Shown one piece after another: positions 23,020 through 35,133 of a DNA stretch of 64,000 nucleotides (its first letter is position 1; every line of letters starts with the position of its first letter). Source of the DNA: Cliona cf. orientalis. Its lineage: Eukaryota; Porifera; Demospongiae; Clionaida; Clionaidae. The notes below the pieces were generated by a model that was not told the DNA's origin, searched no databases, and saw only the letters and a list, made by a program, of their open reading frames with translations. Where the stretch lies: contig OZ005695.1 in the NCBI GenBank assembly GCA_963930775.1, positions 4,960,001 through 5,024,000 on the forward strand. Direction: 5' to 3'. The position numbers and the translations under genes are program-made.

Positions 23020-23255
23020 ATTACCCCACGCGCATGTGCAAGGGTCTGGTACGAGATCTAGGAATTTACGCGTGCTGTAAGCTTAAGCATAACGAACGGT
23101 AGATAATCGGTGAAAAACTGATTAACGTTTCTACACGCTTTGAATGGCAGAAAATGGCTTACTAGCGCTACATGTGCAAATCGTGCATTTTCTGCTCAGC
23201 ATATACATGCGCATATGCCTGTGATTCATCGAACACACCCACTCGACTGCACGTG
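23020..23255 (+). repeat. Dispersed repeat shared with 47245-47497 (inverted) and partly 28600-28690
   Basis: Shared words in order are TTACCCC(A/G)CGCGCATG, GGTGAAAAACTG, GCTTACTAG(T/C)GCTACA, CATTTTCTG(C/T)TCAGCAT and GAACACACCCACTC. Limits are approximate. It lies between the GTPBP1 3' end and the receptor 5' end. In 22332-23412, apart from this repeat, I see no gene. Confidence 0.65.
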
Positions 23256-23412
23256 CGATGCGACTGCGCATGCTCGAGCTCAGTGATATTATAATAATAT
23301 TATTATCATTGTGCTCTAGAGAGCTCTAATTAGTTTCTAAGAAAAGACAGAACAGCTGGGATAAGGATAGTGACTATATTATATCAGTAAAGTAAATCCT
23401 GCAAATCTAATC

Positions 23413-26400
23413 CTATTTGATGCTATTTGACTCAGATGATGTAGTTGGTGTGCTAACTGAAGTAGAGCTACCACCTGGAGCTGCTGTGGTTCTGTACTTC
23501 CCTTTCCCTCTCCTTCCCTTGCCCTTGCCATGCCCTGGAGGGTGGTGGGGTGGATGATGATGATGGACTCCACTGGACTTGTACTTTTGAGTCTGAAGAG
23601 GAGTGCCTGGGACATGTGGTATAGTCTTAGTGATACTTCCTACTGCTTTAGTCCTGCCTTCTCGGAACACCATGCGGGTACTGGGATGGATAAACTCAGG
23701 ATTTTTGATGAATCGAAAGCGACATGTGGCCTTGTCCCCGGTACGAAGGTGGTCTTTGTCCATGGAAATGATTGAAGCAGTCTGCCTAGTGCTACCACAG
23801 TGGACTGCCAAAACATAACAATAATAAAGCACCAACATCCATCAAGAAATGTTAGTCCTCACCCATAGCTTGGTACTTTGTGCTAATGGTGGTTGGGTGA
23901 TGAAGGACTAGTATGTCTCCCTCAAACTCCCAGCATGCAGTTGGGTTGAGACTGGGATCTACCATCACCATGCCCTTACGGATCTGATTCCTCTTGATCT
24001 GCGAATAAAGCATTTGCATAAGCACAGGTATACCGTAGGAATAATTATTATGCTCTTTACCTTTTTGAGAGCAAAAGAAGCTGTTTGACCTCCCCTGACT
24101 TCACTCACTGGTAGCCTTTTCCTCTGAATGCCACGGATAACAATAGGTAGGAACTCGCCTAGCCCGGTGGGTCCCAGCAGCAGGGTGTCATTGAGGTGGA
24201 TCACTCCCTGCATGCATGTACCAGACACCACTGTACCAACTCCCTGAAGGAAAAAAGCATATATACAATGTACATGTGTATGTAGATAATTTAGATATCA
24301 AATACAATCATCCCCACTACATGATTGGCCAATGGCAATAATGCAAGTAGCACAATTATTTATCGTAATTCACATTAATTTCGTTCGCAAAATTTTTGTG
24401 CTAAAAGTGTAACAATATTTTCATCAATATCAAATGCACACCATATATTCGCTGTAAAAGTTTGTACAGGTAAATTATCTTTGCGCAAAACGAAAATTTT
24501 TAATTCACGAATTCAGGAGCACATGACGAATTACAGTACTTGCACTTAGAAATTTGTGCTTAGTTACAAGTCTTGTACACTGTGGGCTTACCACAGGCTC
24601 TGGTAGCTATTAACTTACAGGGACAGAGTAGGTTTCATCGATCTGGAACTCAGCAGGTTTGTCCTCGTTGCCATGCATCCTGCCAGAGAGGAGGCTGAGA
24701 AAGGTCCTTAGAAGATCAAGGTTCTCACCAGTCACATTTGATACTTGGAAGATGGGACAAATCCTACAACAAAATTTAATGGAATTTGTACAGTAGTACA
24801 AGACAAAGATAAACCTACTTCAAGGATCCAGCTAGAAAAGTAAAGAGGCTCAATAACTGTGAGGTAATACCGTATAGCGGGAAACTTTCGAGGGAGAAAA
24901 CTTTCACAAATTTCGCGATTTTTCCGCCATCCGCGAAAGTTTTCTCCACGAAATTCTAGGCATGCCACACCCATTATGTGACCAATTTTAGCATTCCGCG
25001 AAAGTGCTATACGGTAATGAGTACCCCAGTACTAGTGGTACATTAAGGTCCGGGGATTCCTAGCACAGCTAGGGCATAGGGATACACATGCGGAATTTGG
25101 CTGTGTGACAATGGGAAATTCCCTAGCAGTTCACATTGCACTATCAGTACAGAAAATAGTTGCTAGCCACTATTGAATAAATGCCACATAAACTTGGGCG
25201 ATGAAATAAAATAGTAGCTGCGGCATCTGATTGAGCGAATACAGTATGTTGGCTGCCACAGTGAATGAAGTTCCATCGTTAGCTCCACAGATGGGGTGAG
25301 CTTTCATCACAAAGAATCACAGTAGCTAGCTACTGGATCCTTTGCTTACACTAGTAACAATATCCACTAGCTTGCAAAGAAGCCGTGCACAATCGATTGA
25401 GTTGAGTATAGACATTAATTCACTCACAACTGCTACACAAGCAAGAACCACATAAGGTACCTTTCTGAAGTGAAGTTTGCAGCAGAAGTGATAACATCAT
25501 CATTGTTCTGCACCAGAACAGGTATCTTTCGGCAGCCTGGAGATTTGAGGACACGCAGCAGTAACTTCATTGTATCCTGAAGCACATTAGCAGGGCACAT
25601 GTCAATCTTTGTGACTACAACAAACACTGGGACACTCAGAGCCAGAGCCAAACCAAGATGTTCTGCAAGTAAAACAAAGTACATGTGTACATGTATATTC
25701 ATTCCTGTATCTCACTATACACATCTAACCGTATAAATTTGCCCTTACCTTTTGTCATACCAATAATACCAGCATTGGATCCAATCATGAGCATACAGAA
25801 GTCAGGGGCGTGGCCAGTCATTCCAAATATGGTTGTCTTGAGGTATTTTTCGTGACCAGCCAAGTCAATAAAGGTGATGACCTTGGTTGAGGTTCGGCAG
25901 ATATGCACCCAGTCAAGCCCACCATGGCCATCCGTCTTGTTGACCACCCTCCCCTCACTGTCAAAGCCCAGGATGTCATTGCCCACACTCGATGTCCTCC
26001 CAGTCTCCATCTCATGCTTATGACGAAACAGCCTCTGTCGAGCAGTGCCACGCCCATTGTCCAGCTCACCGTGAGTCAGTACACCTAGCAGAGTACTCTT
26101 GCCAGCATCAACATTTCCTACCACTGCAACCCTGTATTATCCAATACAAAACAGCATACAACATTGTTCTTCCGTCTGGGCTCCTGCTAGTGTCCTGATA
26201 AACAACCATGCCCACCCCCTCCCCCCCCCCCAACACATCATTTTGGAAATAGGTAGATGGATGAGAATCAAGTAAGTGGCCTCACACGTGTGTCTAAAGC
26301 TTAGTGTAGCAGCTAAGGTCGTCAATACTTGCTTACCTGACTTCAAGAAAGTCATTCTCCTCTACCCTCCTCCTGACCAAGCACTCCACAGTGTCTCCCA

Positions 26401-26990
26401 GCTCGGCTGGACGCTGCCTCAGCACCTTCATGTCCGCTCCACACGCCACAGCAAGGCTGTGCACAGTAGCAAGAGAGGCAGACAGCTCCTCAGCAGACAG
26501 CCCATTTGAAGAACATCCACCTGAACACATACAGAGCCAGTTAGCTGGCTCAAAATCATTCCACAGTACCCCCTACCTCCTATTCCAATTTCATAGATAG
26601 TCTCCCCCTGTCCATCACTGATGCGGCTTTTCATCTGGCTCTGCAGGCTTTCAAACTCTTCGCCAGATGGGGACACAAACTGAAGCTAAAAATTGAACAA
26701 GTGTACATGTATATAAAATTATAAACAAACTTCATGTGCACAACTATAGGCAATCTCCTGACCTTGGGATCATTGAGTGGTCCATCAGTATTGTCTCCAC
26801 CCATTCCTGGACTGCCTTTCAGCCCAAACACCCCCACCCCCTTCCCCTGGGGGGAAACAGACACTACTGCGGGCTCCATTGTGGTGGCCATCTTTTGAGG
26901 ACTCCCAGTAGCCTCCAGCTTGCTCTGGGTGTCCGTGGGAAGGTGTGGTTGGCCATCACAAGCCAGCTGAAGAACAGTGATTCCAGCCAT
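23413..26990 (-). CDS. GTPBP1: GTP-binding protein 1 (GTPBP1), translational-type GTPase
   Basis: Nine exons join in phase to 653 aa (human about 669): 26763-26990, 26577-26685, 26337-26520, 25749-26131, 25461-25662, 24619-24763, 24061-24243, 23863-23998, 23413-23804. Visible motifs are G1 [20 protein letters not shown] (about residues 177-196), G3 [11 protein letters not shown]4 [10 protein letters not shown], then the beta-barrel domains with GVGTVVSGT and [20 protein letters not shown], and HHPTTIS / YQAMVHCGS. Similarity to vertebrate GTPBP1 is very high through the GTPase core. The family is cytosolic, EF1A-like, and linked to ribosome quality control and mRNA turnover. The N-terminal 75 residues are unlike vertebrates, and the C-terminus is His/Pro- and basic-rich ([20 protein letters not shown]). 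An intron carries a CCGTA MITE. GTPBP2 is an alternative, but core wording favours GTPBP1. Confidence 0.96.
24870..25014. mobile_element. CCGTATAGCGGGAAACTTTCG MITE in a GTPBP1 intron
   Basis: TA-flanked, 145 bp; begins CCGTATAGCGGGAAACTTTC, ends with CGAAAGTGCTATACGG. Shares internal text (TTTCGCG, GCATGCCACACCCATTATG) with the longer copy at 43483-43685. Confidence 0.88.
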
Positions 26991-27811
26991 TAGTGATCTT
27001 CCTCACAGTTACACACTCCTCAGGAGTGTAAGTGAATATTGGTAGGCACAATATATCGTACTCTTGTCCCTCTGTGTCGATATAATGTTTTTTATTAGCA
27101 ATGTAATCGTAACGACTGTAATCGTAAGCCTATTGAAAATTTCCCTGCAACACCTCCTGTGGGAGAAAGGTTGGTATCTATCAATACATTGTAGATCTAC
27201 ACCCACTTTTGTACCTTGAGCACATACACGTACATTTACATCTAGTCATTAGCCTCACCTGAGGTTTGTAGTAGCTAGGATAACAACCAATCATCAAGTA
27301 TAAACTCGTAAACGACAGCCATATTGGCTGCTAGAAGTGAAACTAGTTCATTACTTCATTTTTGAATGCTTGACAAATTCTATTTAATGCACACTCAACA
27401 ATGCTGGTGACTAGACTAGCGACTCGATAATTTGGGGAAACAACACTGTTACCTTAATCACTATAGCATCATACCGATAGCTTCCTAGATTTCACTACTG
27501 TACTAGTGAGGTATGAAGCTACTCGGTTCTTATATCCTTTGCGTGCGTATTGCACAATGGTTAGGTAATGCTACCAAATCACAATTATTTTGTGAATGGC
27601 ACACAACTTCCTTTTGAGTACAGACTCTTATTCATACCAGAACTATGAGAATAACATACCCGTAGATTTCATCATCCCCCAGATGGCAAACCAGGCTATT
27701 GCACCACCACGTTCAAATTTTGCGCAGTCAGTCTTTCAAGGTCAAAGGTTGTGGCTATGCTACGCTACGTAAGGGGAAATACCCTGGGCTGAGCGGCAAA
27801 GTGCTATAGCC
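26991..27811. promoter_or_regulatory. Head-to-head intergenic region of GTPBP1 and GID4
   Basis: The two start codons diverge across 821 bp, so this stretch must hold both 5' UTRs and promoters, possibly a shared bidirectional promoter. I see no clear TATA box or repeat; the sequence is AT-rich without open frames of note. GID4 may also have upstream 5' exons here that I could not recognise. Confidence 0.5.
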
Positions 27812-30800
27812 ATGCCAGGCCTTCTTGGGGGCAGATCAGACGTCGAGTCGAGGGGTGCAGAGTGTCAACCAGGCTACCCTACCACTCCTCTCCACAGTGG
27901 CAGTCGGTTTGTTGGGCACCAGCAAAGCAAGGGAAACAAGTACCAGGTGGAGGTTGTCTTCAAGGTGAGCTATAGCCAGGCTCTTACCCATGGGTAGGTG
28001 AGATACTGCACGTACACTGTACATGTACTGGCTCAAGATAAGAATAGACCATACCAAATTAACTGAGTAAAGTTACGTTACAATGTAGGTAAACCATCTA
28101 GATACACCACACCCCCCAATTCAAGGGACAGGGGTGACAATACAGTGGATACAACAAGTTGAACAGGATTTGGTCACATCCAATCTGATTCAAGATTTGC
28201 TTAGCAACAATTTGCTAGCGGCGTGTGCGCACATAGTCAGCCCCATATTGTTTGTGGTTACCTGTGACGTTCCGCTGGAACAACTAGCTGTACACATGAT
28301 TGCAGACTCACCAGACCCTCTTTCTCTTGAGATTGAATGGTATGGCTAGTAAGGCTAAACTAGAGATACACTAATGTGCAGGGGCTTCCCTGCTCCGCTC
28401 CAGAGAGCATGTGCAATAGCGAACATGTGCTCACGGGGAACTCCTTTGGATTACCAAGTGCCTATGCTGCAGTACCGTACCAGGACCCATGGGCGCTGCA
28501 CCTTACATTAGGCCAAGACTGGGGGATGGGCTGATATTCGAGGTATCAGTGTCACATTTAGACATGAAAAAGAGTGCCCGGGTAAGTTACCCATGCTATC
28601 TTCATAATTACCCCGCGTGCGCACATGCGCAACAGGGGTAAAGCAATCGGTTTGTCTGTCGTCTGTTGTCTGTCAGCATAAAATCGGCAAATCTCAACAT
28701 TAATTTTAAGTAAAAATAGGGTCAATAAATGGGATAAAATGGTGTAAGATAGCGAAAAGCACCTCCTGTCTCATTCTTAACCCTATGTGCTCTATGAGCT
28801 CTGTAGCCACTGCTACTATTGATTTCAGCCTTATTCAAGTGCAGTTACCAATCAAGAACTAGGACTTAATTAAGCCTTAAAACTAACAAAGCAGGTTTGT
28901 TTCGGCTGAGAAATTTGTTTGATTTGAACTAAAACCTTGTTGTACATGTATCTTTCCATTTCAAGCCTATACCAAGTACAATGTGCTATTACATGTATAA
29001 TTTCCGTTAGTTCTGTCATTTTGGGCTTGGAAATCTTTCTTCCTTTCCCTCACTTAGCCAATGATTTGTGCCATACCATCTATGGACACAGTTTCCAGGC
29101 TCTCTTTCCCCTTTGGTAAGGGGGATAAGTGAGTCTGACCAAGTAGCGCCTTATGCTCAGCGAGTGGGTGTGGTTGTGATCACCCCCAGTGAGATAGTGA
29201 GTCTAGAATCCTGTGCATATATGGTCAGTGGCGGATCCAGAGGGGGATCCAGGGGTGCACAGGAACCCCCCTTTTGGCTACACCTAGCACTAAGACATAT
29301 ATTGATGTTAGGTAAATGGAACCCCCCTTTCTGCCTACAGAACTAAGAAAACTGCTGCTATGGCTCACCTTAGAATGCTTTAGAAGAAATTCGTTCGAAA
29401 ACAGATCGATTGGACTGATAGAGCTGGTAGTTTGTCTCAAAAACGATCGAAAGAGGGCGTGATTTTGCCCGAAAGTGGGCGTGGCTTCTAAAAATTCGCG
29501 CGCAACAGCATATCAGAACCCCCCTTCCAGAAATCCTGGATCCGCCACTGATGGTGTGTAATCAATTCTGCGTATCAACCTCTTGATATTCATCATTGAG
29601 TGATATTCATGACAGCTATATGTAGTTCTTATATATATGCAGCCAGAAATTCGGGGTTCTTATATGATAATTATCTTCACTAATGTTGTATTCTTCATGT
29701 TTGTTGTTTTTTGCAGCATGTGGACTACGAGAATTCAACAATTTGTGGTTATCTCAAGATCCAAGGACTGACTGATGTAGGTTATTTGTTATAGATTATG
29801 AAGATTATTGTGGCGAGAGTTAGTTCATTGTGTCTACAGGAGTATCCGACATTGACAACATTCTTTGAGGGTGAGATCATCAGTGAGCGGTACCCCTTCC
29901 TCACTCGCAAGTGGGATGCATCAGAGGAGGTGGATCGCAAGCATTGGGGCAAGTTCCCCACATTTGAACCTTACCTCAAGACTTTCAACGCTGATGACTT
30001 CTCCTATGATAAACTCAAACAGTCAGATGAAGTCTTCATGAGATGGAAGGTATTCATGCGTCTGTGCCTCTTCTCAATGCCTAGCTGTTTCTATTGACTA
30101 CACACTTCTCATTGGGCACAAGATACATGTCACGTGTCCATAGCTACATGTACATGTAAATGAAATTAAGCATCATCTACAGATTAGGACTCTGTTGTAG
30201 TTTAGTCATGATGTGTTACTACATGCAGGAATTGTTTCTGGTCCCAAACCATAAAATCACTGACATCAATGGAGCATCTTTTGCTGGCTTTTACTACATT
30301 TGCTTTCAAAACACAAAGGGGACTATTGATGGATACTACTACCACAAAATGTCTGAATGGTAAGCTATCATGCAAACTTTGCATGCACCCTGTGACCAAC
30401 CACGAGCTTTCAAAGTTTCACATAAATGCCGTATAGCTCCAAATTTTCGTGGTTCAAAATTTTCGTGAAATTGCTAAAAATCCCATGAATAAAATTTTTT
30501 ATGATAAAAATTTCTTGATCACCTCTTTTATTGTGAATACTGCCACGCTGCGGCCCCCGTGCGGACAATTTATGCTGTCACCCCGCCCACAATTGCACAT
30601 GGCTCGGCGTTGGGCTAGCATGCTACATGTAGAAAGAGATGAGACTTGTACAGGCTTTCTTTTTGCCTTTAGCACCTTCTGCTGTCATCTGTTTGGCCAT
30701 GTCTTCAACGTAGTTGTTCGATACAAGAAGGAAGTTGTTTGGACAAAGGTCTTTGCGGCTTTGGTGGGCAACTTTTGCTCATTTTCTAAAGTAAGTGTAC

Positions 30801-33800
30801 AGAGTCTGTACATTGTTAGCAGCGATTTAACACTTCGTTTCAGACAGTTCATACGTTCACTAGTATCACATGCGTACACGTAGGCTATGCACGATTGCAC
30901 TCGTGCTGCAATCGCGATGTGTACGTCACACAGAACATAGCCACGCCCACACTAATACTACATTTTTGTGAGGAAAGTTTTCATGATCATAAGTCAAATC
31001 ATGAAATTCACGAAAATAATTATTTTGCTACGAAAATTTGGAGCTGTATGGTACATGACATACTTTCTGCACTTGAATTGTTCCTGCACTGATTATATGA
31101 ACAGTACATTTCGTGCATCTGAAATTTGTGGAAATCACCTACATAATAATAATACTAGGGTGATGTAAATCATTGAGGGGGCGAGCCTTCGCTCATAATA
31201 TTATAAACTTTATTAAATAATAGAGGGGGAGGATTGGGATGCCCCTCTAGTACAAGCAGCTATTTGTTGCTCAGCTGACTCAGTCTATATTGTCACTATG
31301 AAGACCAAGGGATGAGGAGCATGCATGATTCATCCCCAGTACGTCGGGAGTTTTGCCACTGAGCGGCTGCTCTGACTACTACATTATACATGTATGTGGC
31401 TACAGAATTATACAGCTGAAATTAGTAGTCCTTGTACCCAGACTATAGGCCTAGCCTTCAATTTTGCTGTAGATACTTGTACTGATGCCTTACCTTTACT
31501 TGTTTTCTAGCCGTCTACTCGAATGAGTGCGAGCTGCATTTAGAATTAGCGCGGCCAACATTGACAATCTTTACCGTAATGATTATGAGCTAGCAAGCAC
31601 GTGTTGGACGTATCGCTACATGCATACAAACACACACACATACATACATACATACATGCATACATACATAAGTACAGCGATTTTCTCGTAGTACTGATTA
31701 GTGTGGGGCTCGCCTACGATTGTACATGTACATAATATTATAATATGTACACAATTAAGTGCGAACTTCTTATTTGTTCTGGCTAGAGTGCATAATAAAT
31801 GCAGGAGTGCTGTGATACCTGCCCTTGTTTTGTTCCTTCCCAAATTATACCCACATTCTGGCACACTGGGAGGTATTGAAGGAAATGCGATAATTATAGA
31901 AAGGAGCAGGTCAAGGAGTTCCAATTCAGGGCTACACCCGATCTACCAACCCCAATGTTCTGTGGTCGTGTTAATTCAAATACCGTAGTATCTTGGGCAA
32001 GCGCCCACTCCTGGCTATCACTTCAAGGGGTCAATGTAGAAGCTTCTATATAGATGTATACATGTAGTTTATGTCTTTGATAAGCACCCATGCAGACCAA
32101 AATCGCTAGTTATGTTTAAGCACCCATGGGTGCTTACCCGGGACACTACATTAATATAATATTTTGTCATTTGAACAATATGAATTAGACGGAAAATATT
32201 CTCTCATTGGTTGCACGAGCAAATATGCATTGGTTGCAGGCTGTTGCTTGTTGTGTTGTCACATTGCGCATGCCTTGCATGTGGATGGTTCTGATTGGAC
32301 AGAATGCTGTAGGCTATGCAGGATTTAAAGTGATTGGCGCTGACAGTTGGGCACTCTCGGCAACAACTGGCAAGTACAGTTAATCTTAGCGTGTTCACTT
32401 CAGTCCATTTGCGAGATCCTTACTCCTATCAGTGTGTCTGCTATGGCCACCGGCAATCGCCATGGTGCTCTAAGCGCTGATCAGCTTTCAGCTGTTATGC
32501 AAGCAGTCAAGGAGGGGATGCGGGACGAGATATCCTCGCTGAAGCGGGAGCTTTACTCTATTGCTGCCAATACCCAATGAAAATATTGAGTGAAATATGT
32601 TAGGGTCAATATTAACTATGCATGCATGCGGGGTAACTATGTCTATTGGACATGCACACGCATGTACATGTACATGATCACCTTTTATCAGTAAGTTGTA
32701 CAAAGGCTCCTGAGCTGAAGAGTTTTGTGTGTGTCTTGTATTCTTGGTACATAATAGTTCATACCAATGAGCCTGTACAGAATTACTGGATGTACATGTA
32801 GCAATGACTATCACCTCGTCAGTCTCAAGAGTGGTTGCAAGCAATTCTTTGGCCAGCTGATGGATTAGGCTATGCACTCAAAGTGGGTGTGCATACAGCA
32901 CAATAACTAATAATACTGATTGCCGAGCACCCTAGTGCGAGGTATCTAATTCTATTGTGTTTAATTTGTATGTATGTATATCCGTCATGTTTTAATTGTT
33001 GTGTAGGCAATATATGTATATGTTTTAGGGAGTGCAATCTCAATTTCACATTGTGCATGCTCGCAAACTCACCACGTCGTCTGATCTCCATTGGCCTCGT
33101 GCCTAGGTTCCTTGTGCTATGTACATGTAGTCTATGCTCAAAAGAAAGCCACTGATCCATAGACTCACTCCTATTATGGAAGCTGTCCCACTTCATGGGC
33201 TATCCTACTCTGGTATCCGTGCTAAAGCCGCTGGCCAGAAGCCATTGCTCTTGTTATATAGATAGGTTTATATCGTGACTCTGATAAAATCGGCTATCTT
33301 TCATCGCAATAATGTATACCTGCATTTAATGTTCGATCATTAACTTGCTCTATAGCTCCACAATTAAGTATTGTATGTATGCCATCAGGATTCATTGAAC
33401 AGTTTAGTGGGAGGTCCTCTGCCAGCTGCCCCATCCAGAAGTTGCACATTTATAACATGCATGCAAATATAACCACGCTTTACATACCTGCACTTGCATA
33501 CATAATAATATAATATCGTTTGCTTGCTACCTGGAATCTTTGGGGGAATTGTAGAGCCAGACTTGGGGTCTACCGACTGTGGACCAGATCACGTGCCTAA
33601 TAGGAACTAGATAGAGAAATGGAAAGACAAAGCATCGAACCAATCAGTAGGCCTACGAATGTAATTGAATTCAGGGAGAGGCCAGATGGGGAAAAACATG
33701 ATGAGCAAAAATTTTCGAGACAAATGATCGGAAAACATTGTCAACAGCTGACTAGCTCTGTCAATGGCAGCCCTGCGCATGCGTGAACCTGTACATGTGG

Positions 33801-34630
33801 CATCTGTCCGTAAATCTGGAAATTTTTGTTGTAAAAATATTTTCGTAGTCGATGGCGGCTACGAAAATTAATCTTACGAAAATTAGCATGCACTATTAAC
33901 GTTAATGCAGTAAGGGGTTGTTCCTACTAAAAAATTTTTTTACACGAAAATTTATCATATGAAAGTTTCTTTACACCAAAATTTCCAGATCTATGGTATA
34001 TTATTCATATGGTTTACATTGTAGCACTGCCTTGCTAGGACCTCCCAATTAAACTTCAGGTCTATTTAGGAGATTTGTTTATTAAAAAACTGAAGGACTC
34101 AAGGATTTTGAGCAGAAGCGAGGATTCTATATATCAGATGAACATTGTTTTATAGCATGTGTGCAGGTACATGTACATGTTTTATGTTGGAAGATAATTG
34201 AATTGAGGTTATGAGCAAAGCAAGCCTTCATGCTAAGGCCATACAAAGTACATTCATAGTTCAGCATCAGCTCCTGCATGCTGCTCAGCCTCCCCGCTTC
34301 AGGCTAATTTGGTTTGAATTCAAGGGTGTGGCACCAATTTGGGGGAGGAGTGAGGCATCAAGGCTATATCCTGTGTGGGGTACGTATGTTGTACTATACT
34401 GACCTCAAGAATGTTATAGCACCACCCACCCGCATGTGTGTACTTCAAGGATATGGCTGATGCTAAACTATGAATGTAGTTTGCCTGGCGTAATGATATT
34501 GAGTTTTGGTGGTAGACCATCACACACTAATTTTGTGCTTCTTTATTAACTATTACTCTACTATAGGTATCAAAGTATCAGTCTTCAACATGTACCTGAA
34601 GAAACTGTGTCTGTATTTCAATTCCACTAA
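27812..34630 (+). CDS. GID4: GID4 (Vid24-type substrate receptor of the GID/CTLH E3 ligase)
   Basis: Five exons join in phase to 205 aa: 27812-27964, 29717-29776, 29840-30049, 30229-30359, 34567-34630. The order of hallmarks matches vertebrate GID4: [107 protein letters not shown] and a last exon [23 protein letters not shown]4 binds N-terminal proline degrons in a beta-barrel and brings them to the CTLH ubiquitin ligase. The protein is shorter than human GID4 (about 300 aa) because the divergent N-terminal extension is missing or lies in unseen exons; the ATG at 27812 is the first in-frame one. The last intron is 4.2 kb and full of repeats, unlike the 63-bp intron between exons 2 and 3. Confidence 0.95.
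28600..28690 (+). repeat. Partial copy of the TTACCCCGCG dispersed repeat in GID4 intron 1
   Basis: Shares AATTACCCCGCG, GGGGTAAAG, AATCGGTTTGTC and CTGTTGT in order with the complement of 47420-47497. Confidence 0.6.
29226..29550. mobile_element. 325-bp CAGTGGCGGATCC-ended element with 5-bp target duplication (GID4 intron 1)
   Basis: CAGTGGCGGATCCAGAGGG at the left and CCTGGATCCGCCACTG at the right; ATGGT on both sides (29221-29225, 29551-29555). A related copy in opposite orientation lies at 58330-58680, also with a 5-bp duplication. The termini resemble hAT-type ends. Confidence 0.9.
30429..31051. mobile_element. CCGTATAGCTCCAAATTTTCG element in GID4 intron 4
   Basis: CCGTATAGCTCCAAATTTTC at the left and its complement GAAAATTTGGAGCTGTATGG at the right, 623 bp apart, with TA at the right edge. 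The arms share TTCGTGAAAT-type words. The middle (about 30545-30950) has no arm symmetry and looks like an unrelated insert. A 144-codon open frame there (30449-30883) shows no domain. Confidence 0.78.
31622..31671. repeat. ACAC / (ATAC)n microsatellite
   Basis: CACACACACA followed by ATAC tetranucleotides in the last GID4 intron. The rest of this intron from 31052 to 34566 holds the short ORF at 32443, the MITE at 33806 and otherwise nothing I can assign. Confidence 0.9.
32443..32580 (+). CDS. Short ORF of unknown origin inside a GID4 intron
   Basis: 45 codons, [20 protein letters not shown] then a charged amphipathic stretch ([18 protein letters not shown]), ending TGA. It looks like the first exon or leader of a repetitive coding element, because the start sits in a Kozak-like context (GCTATGGCC) and the composition is protein-like. 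No partner exon was found nearby. It could be a relic of a mobile element. Confidence 0.3.
   Translation: MATGNRHGALSADQLSAVMQAVKEGMRDEISSLKRELYSIAANTQ
33806..33996. mobile_element. CCGTAAATCTGGAAATTTTTG MITE
   Basis: 191 bp, relative of 21546-21732 in opposite internal orientation; TA at the right edge, GT at the left, so one end has mutated. Confidence 0.85.
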
Positions 34631-35133
34631 TAATATCTGTTTAGTACAATGTAGTCCATCCATAATTATTATTAAGATATTGTTTATGTGTTCTATACTA
34701 CTCATTCATAATAATATTATTTCTCATCATCATAATTGTTATTGCACAACAGCTGCAATACCAGTATAATAGACAGCGACCGGTCATGATTGTGGCCCTA
34801 GTGTGATTATTGTTCATAAATAAGACTTAGTGTTTTTACCACAGTGTGATTATTGGTAAGTGTTTTATGACATTAATTGTTCTATACTACTCATTCATGA
34901 TAATAATATTATTATTTCTCATCATAATAGGACCGGTGATGACATTCTGGACCCATTGTAATGTTTGAGCATGCACATGAAGTCATTTTCGCGTTTGTTG
35001 ATAGTGCCGGATCCGGATATGACACAAACTCGGATATTCCGTTTCCGATTTCTCGTAATTCGGGGTTCACACCTAATTAAAGTACGCATGCGCATAACGG
35101 CACCAAGCATTAGCTATTACTATACTGAACATC

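Noticed and set aside
30449-30883. 144-codon ORF in a GID4 intron
   Set aside because: It runs from a MITE arm into its inserted middle; no domain and the start is within the terminal repeat.
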